Source: Brevibacillus sp. (lineage in GTDB: Bacteria > Bacillota > Bacilli > Brevibacillales > Brevibacillaceae). From it: a DNA stretch of 34,836 nt. The DNA lies in NCBI GenBank assembly GCA_029240815.1, contig JARDZO010000020.1, forward strand, positions 1-34,836. Reading direction: 5' to 3'. Below are positions 16,146-22,474 of this stretch, piece by piece (the first letter of the stretch is position 1; every line of letters starts with the position of its first letter). The position numbers were made by a program, and so were the translations under genes. Under the pieces are notes generated by a model. That model was given only the letters and a program-made list of their open reading frames with translations. It had not been told where the DNA came from and did no database searches.

Positions 16146-16955
16146 ATGGAGCACTTATTAGATAAGTTTGAAGAAATCGGTTTTTCAAAGAATGAAGCAA
16201 AGGTCTATATGACGTTACTGAAGGAGCCTCTGATTAATGGCTATGAAATCAGTAAAAAAAGCGGTGTGCCTCGCTCGATGGTTTATGCGGTGATCGCAAA
16301 ATTAGTAGCAAAAAAAGCAATTAACGAGATACGAACGGAGCCGCCGACTTACAGTCCTGTACCGATAAAACAGCTGATGATGAATCTAAAAAGGCAAACA
16401 GAGGAGACTCATACCTACTTAGAGGAAGAGTTGAAAACCATCGAAAAGCCGATGGAAGTTCATGTGATTAAGCATATGGAAGAGCGATCAAAGATTATGG
16501 ATGCGATGCAACAATTAATGAAAGCTGCACAAGAGGAGATTTGGCTTTCCGCATGGGATGAAGAGTTGGGGGACTTGTCTCCTTCTGCTGCAGAACAAAG
16601 CGAAAAAGGAGTTAAGATATTTTCGTTACTTTTTACGGATCAGGAGACAACCTCTTTCGGAAAAAGCTTTTATCACCGCAAAGATACATCATCGATTGAG
16701 AAACAAAGAATGGGGCAAAGATTAACGATTCTGATTCAGGATGACAAAGAAGTGCTGATTGCTGGCTTTCTGGATGGGCATGTCCCGCAGGCGATTCAAA
16801 CGGCTGACCCCATGCTCCTTCTTTTAGCGAAAGAATATATACGGCACGATATGATGTTGAAAGTGGTTAGCGGCAAATTAGGCAATGAAACACTGGATTC
16901 GATCTGGCAGGGGGATGACTTATTAACCTACATTGTTCATAACACGAAGGCATAG
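16146..16955 (+). CDS. TrmB-family transcriptional regulator
   Basis: A 269-residue regulator. The N-terminal winged helix (about 1-75) reads FEEIGFSKNEAKVYMTLL, then GYEISKKSGVPRSMVYAVIAKL as the recognition region. A coiled-coil linker (about 80-110) leads to a C-terminal phospholipase-D-like effector domain (EEIWLSAWDEEL onwards) as in TrmB proteins, which typically sense sugars or other metabolites. ATG 16146 has GAGGG 5 bases upstream; the ORF's earlier ATG at 16134 precedes it. It probably autoregulates through the dyad at 16110-16131. The GNAT gene 52 bp downstream may be co-transcribed. The effector is unknown. Confidence 0.85.
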   Translation: MEHLLDKFEEIGFSKNEAKVYMTLLKEPLINGYEISKKSGVPRSMVYAVIAKLVAKKAINEIRTEPPTYSPVPIKQLMMNLKRQTEETHTYLEEELKTIEKPMEVHVIKHMEERSKIMDAMQQLMKAAQEEIWLSAWDEELGDLSPSAAEQSEKGVKIFSLLFTDQETTSFGKSFYHRKDTSSIEKQRMGQRLTILIQDDKEVLIAGFLDGHVPQAIQTADPMLLLLAKEYIRHDMMLKVVSGKLGNETLDSIWQGDDLLTYIVHNTKA

Positions 16956-17007
16956 GGGATCGCGGAATGGCGAGCCAGATGAGAATGAGTTAGGGAGGCT
17001 TACGAAC

Positions 17008-17517
17008 ATGAAAACAGTAGTGAATGGTAGGGAGTATACCATTGAAATGAAATCGATCACAGGGCAAGACATCGATGGTTTAGAAGAAGTGAAGCAGCTT
17101 TTTCTAGAATATGCGCAATCGCTGGAAATCGATCTCTCTTTTCAAGACTTTGAAACAGAATGCATGGCTTTGCCGGGAAAGTATGGAGCACCGGATGGCG
17201 CTTTACTAGTAGCAATCGTGGATGGACGAACAGCGGGATGCATTGCTCTTCGTAAGATTACGGAAGGCATTTGTGAAATGAAAAGACTATATGTTCGAGA
17301 TCCATACAGAGGATTTAGAATCGGGAAAAGTCTTATTGCCACGATTATTGAAACAGCTACAGAGCTTGGTTACGAGTATATGAGACTCGATACGCTTTCT
17401 ACCATGACAAAAGCGCAAGAACTGTACGGCTCCGTAGGCTTCTATGATATAGAGCCTTATGTGTATAATCCGATTGCAGGCGCACGATTTATGGAGCTAC
17501 GTTTAAAAAAGGTGTAA
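17008..17517 (+). CDS. GNAT family N-acetyltransferase
   Basis: A 169-residue GCN5-related acetyltransferase that would transfer acetyl from acetyl-CoA to an amine. Motif A, the CoA-binding loop, is visible as MKRLYVRDPYRGFRIGKSL (about 91-109), matching the R/Q-x-x-G-x-G/A pattern. The C-terminal motif GFYDIEPYVYNP resembles those of amino-acid-type GNATs. ATG 17008 has GGGAGG 9 bases upstream; a longer frame from 16933 overlaps the TrmB gene and is not used. The substrate is unknown. It sits after the TrmB regulator and before an amino acid permease. Confidence 0.85.
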   Translation: MKTVVNGREYTIEMKSITGQDIDGLEEVKQLFLEYAQSLEIDLSFQDFETECMALPGKYGAPDGALLVAIVDGRTAGCIALRKITEGICEMKRLYVRDPYRGFRIGKSLIATIIETATELGYEYMRLDTLSTMTKAQELYGSVGFYDIEPYVYNPIAGARFMELRLKKV

Positions 17518-17553
17518 GTTGTTTCCAGAAGGATGCAAATTATGAATGAGGAT

Positions 17554-17596
17554 AGCCAAATTTCTCCGAGTGTTCAGCGAGGAATCTGGCTTTTTT
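17554..17596 (+). terminator. Terminator after the GNAT gene
   Basis: AGCCA-AATTTCTC pairs imperfectly with GAGGAATC-TGGCT and is followed by six T's. Confidence 0.7.
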
Positions 17597-17958
17597 CATG
17601 TCTTACGTTCAACGACGATACCACGCACAGAGAAAATAATTTATCAAAAAGGTATTTTTTATTTTTATTTATGGAAAACATATTGATTATCTGATTGTTT
17701 TTTTTATTAATACAATTGTCATCAACAATAAAACATATTAAAATAAGCAAGTAATTCTGAAGTGGAGCATAACGTGGGTAAGATGAATAATCTTACTAAT
17801 TAGTAGGAATGCTTAACGAAGAAGCGTAGAATGATTTGGCAAAAAGTTTGTGAATAAATAAAACAGGATACCTGCCTGACCGTGTGAATGGAATGGTGAG
17901 GGGCCAACTGCCTTTCCTGAAAAACAGCTAGGTGTAGCAGAGAGGAAGAGGAACTGGA
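17597..17958 (+). promoter_or_regulatory. Long AT-rich leader with competing hairpins before the permease
   Basis: About 360 bp without a gene. The first half is strongly AT-rich with T and A tracts. A perfect hairpin GTAAGAT-N5-ATCTTAC (17778-17796) shares bases with a second dyad, TACTAA-TTAGTA (17794-17805), so only one can form in RNA. No known riboswitch or T-box core (no GGGTGG-type specifier region) was recognised. It may carry the permease promoter and an operator or attenuator. Confidence 0.4.
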
Positions 17959-19338
17959 GTGGAAAACAAAGAATTGAAAAGAGGCCTGGAAGCACGTCAT
18001 ATTCAAATGATCGCATTGGGCGGTACCATTGGAGTAGGGCTTTTCATGGGTTCCGCAAGTACGATTAAATGGACAGGCCCGTCCGTGATGCTCGCGTATG
18101 CAATTGTAGGAATTTTTATTTTTTTAATCATGCGTGCAATGGGGGAAATGTTGTACCTGGAACCAAGTACCGGTTCTTTTGCGACCTTTGGCCATAAGTA
18201 TATCCATCCCTTAGCCGGTTATATGACGGCATGGAGCAACTGGTTCCAGTGGGTCGTCGTAGGGATGTCAGAAATCATTGCCGTAGGTACCTACATGAAG
18301 TACTGGTTTCCTGATTTACCCGCTTGGATCCCAGGTATCATTGCCATGGTGATTCTTGGTGCAGCGAACCTGTTCTCTGTGAAATCATTCGGTGAATTTG
18401 AATTCTGGTTTGCCATGATCAAAATCGTAACCATCGTGTTGATGATAATTGCCGGGTTTGGTCTGATTTTCTTTGGCATTGGCAACGGAGGAAACGCAAT
18501 CGGATTATCCAATCTGTGGGAAAATGGTGGCTTCTTTACAGGTGGTTGGTCAGGCTTCTTCTTTGCGCTATCGTTAGTGATCGGTGCTTATCAAGGAGTC
18601 GAATTGATTGGGATTACAGCCGGTGAGGCAAAGGATCCTCGAAAAACCTTGACGAGTGCGATTCAAAGCATCATTTGGCGTATTTTAATCTTCTATATTG
18701 GTGCAATTTTTGTGATTGTAACCGTTTATCCTTGGGATCAACTGCAAGCAATTGGCAGCCCGTTCGTTGCTACTTTTGCGAAGATTGGTATTACAGCAGC
18801 AGCGGGATTCATCAACTTTGTCATCATAACCGCAGCCATGTCTGGATGTAATAGCGGTATCTACAGTGCAGGGCGTATGCTGTATACATTAGGCGTAAAT
18901 GGACAAGCACCAAAAGTCTTTACGAAACTGTCACAAAATGGTGTGCCCTTGTTGGGAACGATAGGCGTGCTGGTGGGACTGGGCGTTGGCGTTATCTTAA
19001 GCTATATTGCACCAGAAAACCTATTTGTGTATGTGTACAGTGCAAGTGTGCTTCCGGGTATGGTTCCGTGGTTTGTGATCCTGATCAGCCAAATCCAATT
19101 CAGAAAGGCAAAAGCAGCGGAGATGGCCAACCATCCATTCAAAATGCCTTTTGCACCAGTGACAAACTACGTGACGATCGCCTTTTTGCTGGTGGTATTA
19201 ATCGGTATGTGGATAAATGATGAGACGCGTATTTCCCTTATTGCTGGGATTGTTTTTCTAGGGATCGTTGTGATTAGCTTCTACGCTTTGGGAGTTAGCA
19301 AAGCTGTTCCCCTGGATGATCAATCACGAGCAGAATGA
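17959..19338 (+). CDS. Amino acid permease (AAT family, APC superfamily)
   Basis: A 459-residue proton-coupled amino acid importer with about 12 membrane helices. The N-terminus shows the family signature [21 protein letters not shown], and helix 3 shows [20 protein letters not shown]. The helix 6 region has [18 protein letters not shown]. It resembles the B. subtilis AapA/YbxG/YdgF group. The specific substrate (for example D-Ala, Thr, Ser or aromatic residues) cannot be assigned. The start is GTG 17959, with AGAGGAAGAGG a short distance upstream. The C-terminus is short and polar. Confidence 0.9.
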   Translation: MENKELKRGLEARHIQMIALGGTIGVGLFMGSASTIKWTGPSVMLAYAIVGIFIFLIMRAMGEMLYLEPSTGSFATFGHKYIHPLAGYMTAWSNWFQWVVVGMSEIIAVGTYMKYWFPDLPAWIPGIIAMVILGAANLFSVKSFGEFEFWFAMIKIVTIVLMIIAGFGLIFFGIGNGGNAIGLSNLWENGGFFTGGWSGFFFALSLVIGAYQGVELIGITAGEAKDPRKTLTSAIQSIIWRILIFYIGAIFVIVTVYPWDQLQAIGSPFVATFAKIGITAAAGFINFVIITAAMSGCNSGIYSAGRMLYTLGVNGQAPKVFTKLSQNGVPLLGTIGVLVGLGVGVILSYIAPENLFVYVYSASVLPGMVPWFVILISQIQFRKAKAAEMANHPFKMPFAPVTNYVTIAFLLVVLIGMWINDETRISLIAGIVFLGIVVISFYALGVSKAVPLDDQSRAE

Positions 19339-19526
19339 CTCGCGAGTAAGAAAAAGGAAAAGAGTAATACGAGTAGATAGGGACATTGATCGACGATCCG
19401 TGTGTTGCGTTTGGATATCCCTAAAAACTGGGATGCAAAGATTCCAGAAGGATTATTTCAAAATAAAGAGTAAAGAGATGCCCCAATTCCACAATAGTCA
19501 TTTCCCAGTCAAGTAGACTGTAAAAA
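19339..19526 (+). other. Intergenic stretch with a short protein-like open fragment
   Basis: No complete gene is seen. A short frame at 19390-19473 reads like a protein C-terminus (LDIPKNWDAKIPEGLFQ, then a stop) but has no start codon and a stop just upstream. It could be a fossil of a lost gene or chance. Confidence 0.3.
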
Positions 19527-19595
19527 AGAAAATAGGTCATCGAAGAGGCGATCCATTCCCGGCATTTTGCTGGGAGAGGTCGCCTACTATTTTCT
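19527..19595 (+). terminator. Large three-part hairpin, probable terminator of the permease
   Basis: Nested arms AGAAAATAG/CTATTTTCT, AGGCGA/TCGCCT and CCCGGC/GCTGGG form a 69-base hairpin with an ATTTT loop, preceded by A's and ending in a T-rich arm. Bidirectional termination is plausible. An RNA role other than termination cannot be excluded. Confidence 0.6.
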
Positions 19596-19667
19596 GAATG
19601 CGCTCATAACTATTGAAATCGATGGATTCAGGTTACAAAAAGCTGAGTAACTCAATGAGGAGTGAAT

Positions 19668-19697
19668 AAAAAAACAGACCATTAAGCGTTGGTCTGT
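19668..19697 (-). terminator. Terminator of the small minus-strand gene
   Basis: On the minus strand ACAGACCA and TGGTCTGT form an 8-bp stem, followed by seven T's. The loop contains the TAA stop codon of the gene it ends. Confidence 0.85.
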
Positions 19698-19867
19698 GAT
19701 TGGAGAACATTGTCCCAATGTCTGATTGATTTTTGTATCTGATTAATTTCGTTGGTTATAGCTCTATGTACAATTTTGGGGTAATCTTTTTTTTGCTCTT
19801 TAAAGAGTTCGTCTAAATCATTGGTATAACCGTCGAGTCTCTGCTTTGCAAGTTCTTTTCTTGTCAT
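19682..19867 (-). CDS. Small unknown helical protein
   Basis: A 61-residue, highly charged protein with no membrane segment, predicted helical (RKELAKQRLDGYTNDLDELF, then an Asn/Gln-rich helix). ATG 19867 is chosen because AAAGGATG stands about 10 bases upstream; a longer frame begins inside that ribosome site. The overlapping terminator shows it is a transcribed unit. The family is not recognised, and no function is assigned. Confidence 0.6.
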   Translation of the reverse strand: MTRKELAKQRLDGYTNDLDELFKEQKKDYPKIVHRAITNEINQIQKSIRHWDNVLQSQTNA

Positions 19868-20086
19868 AAGAGCACATCCTTTTATCATTTAGTTATGGTT
19901 CGTTGCTTTCATTCCGATTTACATACTTGTGCCGGTTCAGTGGGGTAAGAACCGTGTCCATGTTGGATGGCATGAAGACCAAATCCCTGAATAGGTATCA
20001 CTAATTATATGTAAAGTAGTGTGAAAAATCTACCTTTCATAAAGAGATCAAGAAGACGGAAAATCCCTTTTCTTAAAGTGAGCCAT
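19868..20086. other. Intergenic stretch without recognisable gene
   Basis: About 220 bp between two minus-strand genes. It should hold the promoter of the small gene at 19682-19867, but no convincing -35/-10 pair was found. A 33-codon open stretch at 19893-19994 on the plus strand has no start codon or ribosome site and is not called. Confidence 0.4.
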
Positions 20087-20137
20087 AAAAAACTGCACCT
20101 CCAATAGTTAGGTGTGTCTAACCATTGGGGTGCAGTT
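20087..20137 (-). terminator. Strong terminator downstream of the P450 gene
   Basis: On the minus strand AACTGCACC and GGTGCAGTT close a long stem that also pairs CAATGGTTAG with CTAACTATTG, followed by six T's. It lies about 70 bp past the P450 stop. The arms also resemble transposon-like inverted repeats, but no transposase is present. Confidence 0.8.
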
Positions 20138-20205
20138 CAACATAGGGGGTATCGTGTTGAGTTTGGCTTTCCTGCGGAAGCAGTAGACGCTGATGAAATT
20201 TCCTA

Positions 20206-21414
20206 TTATGTACGAGCTGTAAACGTTATGGGATAACTCTTCACCCCAAAGACAAATGGACTCGGGATAGGTGTCAGCGCCGTTTTCACAAACTGCATAT
20301 CGCTAAACCTGGAAAGCATGATTTCGAGTGCGATCTGCGCTTCCAGTCGTGCGAGTGGGGCACCGAGACAAAAATGAATGCCAAAGCCAAAGCCCATATG
20401 CGGATTCGGCTTGCGGTCAGGAAGAAAGGAATCTGGGTTCTCAAACTTTTCTGGGTCCCGATTGGCAGACCCTACCCACGAGACGACCTGTTGTCCTTTA
20501 CGGATCAACTGTCCGCCGATTTCCACATCCTGTGTGGTGATACGACCAATGGCAACGATGGGTGGATAATAGCGTAGCGTCTCTTCGACGGTCGTTTTCA
20601 CGAGCTCTGGGTGTTGTCTTACCTGATCTTGAATAGCGGGCTGTTCGGTCATGAGTCGGATCGCATTGGTGATGAGATTCGTAGTGGTTTCGTTGCCGGC
20701 GACGAGCAGCAGAATGCAGAAGCGCAAGATCTCCTGTTCCTGGAGTTTCTCTCCATCGATTTCAGCGTCCAGCAGGGCAGAAACCAGGTCGTCCTCTGGT
20801 TTTTTCCGTCGCTCATTGAGAATGGTGAGAAAGTACTCGGCTAATTCACTCTCCGCTTTGTCTCGCTCTGCCACCATTTGTGCAAATGCCTCGTCGGAGT
20901 TACCTTCTACACCTTTTACCATCGTATCGGACCAGTCCTTGAACAGCATGCGATCCTTGGAAGGGACCCCTAACAGTTCGGCAATGACGATCACGGGAAG
21001 GGGAGTAGCCAGGTCATGAACGACGTCCATTTTGCCATCCTTGATGACCTGGTCAAGTAACTCATTCGTAATTGAAGTTATCCGAGGCGCTAGGTCATTG
21101 ATAGCCTTAGGCGTAAACGCTTTGTTGACCAGGTTGCGCATGTGGGTGTGCTTGGGCTGATCCATCGTCAAGAGCGTTTCGCCTCTCACTTCCAGTCCGC
21201 GACGCGAGGAAAAAGCGGCAGGGTCTTTTAAAATACGATGAACATCCTCATAACGGAAGACGTCCCAGGATCCCCGTTCTTCATCAAAGCGCACGGGGGT
21301 CTTTTCTCGCAGTTCACAATAGATTGGGAAAGGAAACAATTGGTCATCCTTACCTGCCAACTCTCTCATGAAAATGATATTGGCATAGCGAGCAGCTTGT
21401 TTATCTGCATTCAA
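20206..21414 (-). CDS. Cytochrome P450 (CYP109-like)
   Basis: A soluble 402-residue bacterial P450 monooxygenase. It has the I-helix oxygen-activating motif AGNETT (239-244), the K-helix E278-x-x-R281 (EETLRYY), and the haem loop FGFGIHFCLG with axial ligand C349. NMDQPKHTHMR-like (here TMDQPKHTHMR) marks the C helix. It resembles B. subtilis CYP109B1 (YjiB) in length and motifs. It would hydroxylate a lipophilic substrate using electrons from a separate ferredoxin or flavodoxin system; none is encoded nearby. The start is TTG 21414, with AGGGGG 10 bases upstream. The natural substrate is unknown. Confidence 0.92.
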   Translation of the reverse strand: MNADKQAARYANIIFMRELAGKDDQLFPFPIYCELREKTPVRFDEERGSWDVFRYEDVHRILKDPAAFSSRRGLEVRGETLLTMDQPKHTHMRNLVNKAFTPKAINDLAPRITSITNELLDQVIKDGKMDVVHDLATPLPVIVIAELLGVPSKDRMLFKDWSDTMVKGVEGNSDEAFAQMVAERDKAESELAEYFLTILNERRKKPEDDLVSALLDAEIDGEKLQEQEILRFCILLLVAGNETTTNLITNAIRLMTEQPAIQDQVRQHPELVKTTVEETLRYYPPIVAIGRITTQDVEIGGQLIRKGQQVVSWVGSANRDPEKFENPDSFLPDRKPNPHMGFGFGIHFCLGAPLARLEAQIALEIMLSRFSDMQFVKTALTPIPSPFVFGVKSYPITFTART

Positions 21415-21575
21415 GGTCAGCGAGCCCCCTCATTGGTGGTATGGCATACAAGCTAAGATTTCGCTTCCAGCAAGAAAATATACGTGAGACGCGCGGTTCT
21501 TCCTTTATCGTTTCCCTTTCTACGTAATCTTTTTTATAATGAGGTAGTGAATGCTAGTGCGAGGAGTAGTTTCGT

Positions 21576-21686
21576 ATGAACAATAACCGAGAAAGCAACA
21601 ATAAACTGGTCATGTGGGGCTTTATCGGCACGATCTTAGTATGTGCCCTGTCCATGTTCATTTTCATTTACGTTATGAGAAGTTGA
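21576..21686 (+). CDS. 36-residue single-pass membrane microprotein
   Basis: A very short gene with strong expression signals. AGGAG stands 9 bases before ATG 21576, TATAAT lies at 21535-21540, and a strong terminator starts 9 bases after the TGA. The product has a polar N-terminus rich in Asn (MNNNRESNNK), one membrane helix (LVMWGFIGTILVCALSMFIFIYV) and a short MRS tail, suggesting N-in or N-out single-pass topology. I do not recognise a family. The complete promoter-to-terminator unit argues for a real gene. Confidence 0.7.
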   Translation: MNNNRESNNKLVMWGFIGTILVCALSMFIFIYVMRS

Positions 21687-21695
21687 CTGGACATT

Positions 21696-21736
21696 AAAAA
21701 AAGAAACCGTTGATACACTCACGGTTTCTTTTTTTT
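21696..21736. terminator. Bidirectional terminator
   Basis: AAAAGAAACCGT and ACGGTTTCTTTT form a 12-bp stem flanked by A's and T's, serving both the microprotein gene (plus) and the secreted-protein gene (minus), which converge here. Confidence 0.9.
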
Positions 21737-21755
21737 CGTGTTTGAGAGGCTGTCA

Positions 21756-22298
21756 TCAACGAGAGATGCTTTTGATTTTCCTCGTTAGCTGTTCGACGGT
21801 CAACTGATTGAAATCAGAAAATCCTGCTCCTTCCAAGGCGATGGTTTGACCTTGAAACAGTGGATAGACTCCTTGCCAGAGCCCAGTGACGCTGTATAGA
21901 TCGGTTCCTGAAACGGGGTGTAGAAACAAGACGTAGTTTCCTTCCGCTAATGGACCAGGATAAGTACGATTGAGAGGGCTGCTAGCGTCAGGTAATGGCT
22001 CCACTCCTGTGCTGACCAATTTCAGCAATCGCTGCGATGAACCTTTCAAAGACTGTTTGATGTGCACGGTCTGTAGGTAGTTCACCAATTTTCCCTCACG
22101 GAGGGATCGTCTTGTCGGAACAGACTGATTAGCACTGTCAATCCATGCTACGATGATCAACTCGCTTCGCTTCACAAGATCTTGCCACGTTTTGGCAGGT
22201 GTTGGGTCTATCCGTACGCTCCCGATGTCGGTCGCTGCAGATGCCGGTAATACCATGAATCCAAACAGGAACAGAACGAGACAAAGTCGGTAGAGCAC
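21756..22298 (-). CDS. Secreted protein of unknown function
   Basis: A 180-residue exported protein. The signal peptide (about 1-22) has a Leu/Phe-rich core and ends ASAA before TDIGSV. The mature part begins RIDPTPAKTWQDLVKRSELIIVAWID and contains several predicted beta strands, including NYVLFLHPVSGTDLYSVTG and GVYPLFQGQTIAL. No lipobox or cell-wall anchor is seen. The start is GTG 22298, with GGGGGG about 9 bases upstream. I do not recognise a named family. It is divergent from the double-domain carboxypeptidase gene. Confidence 0.75.
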   Translation of the reverse strand: MLYRLCLVLFLFGFMVLPASAATDIGSVRIDPTPAKTWQDLVKRSELIIVAWIDSANQSVPTRRSLREGKLVNYLQTVHIKQSLKGSSQRLLKLVSTGVEPLPDASSPLNRTYPGPLAEGNYVLFLHPVSGTDLYSVTGLWQGVYPLFQGQTIALEGAGFSDFNQLTVEQLTRKIKSISR

Positions 22299-22390
22299 TT
22301 TGGATACCCCCCGTTAACTATGGAATGTCCCTTAGTATGGTCATGCAAAGAACCAGTATCCAGATTTCAACTTTTGGTATTATGGTAATA

Positions 22391-22419
22391 TTCCGAAAAC
22401 GATCATTCCATGCTATCAT
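22391..22419 (+). promoter_or_regulatory. Candidate promoter of the double-domain carboxypeptidase gene
   Basis: TTCCGA (22391-22396), a 17-bp spacer and TATCAT (22414-22419) preceded by TGC form a weak -35 with an extended -10 box, 56 bp before the start codon. Confidence 0.45.
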
Positions 22420-22474
22420 GGGTTGGACTGCTAGATTGACTCGAGAAGACAGAGACTAGGACGAGGAGGACCTT

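Noticed and set aside
17620..17650. CACGCACAGAG resembling the start of a cyclic-di-GMP (GEMM) riboswitch
   Set aside because: The rest of the aptamer core, including the GACGCAAAGCC block, is missing downstream.
19316..19516. 66-codon frame overlapping the end of the amino acid permease
   Set aside because: It is Arg/Lys-rich, has no ribosome site and begins inside the permease gene. Only a short tail in a different frame looks protein-like.
19893..19994. 33-codon open stretch on the plus strand ending in VGWHEDQIPE
   Set aside because: It has no start codon, no ribosome site and no recognised family, and it lies between two minus-strand genes. Chance is the simplest explanation.
20087..20137. 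Abutted inverted repeats resembling IS3-family ends
   Set aside because: No transposase or target duplication is present. On the minus strand the structure is followed by six T's and lies just after the P450 gene, so it is better explained as a terminator.
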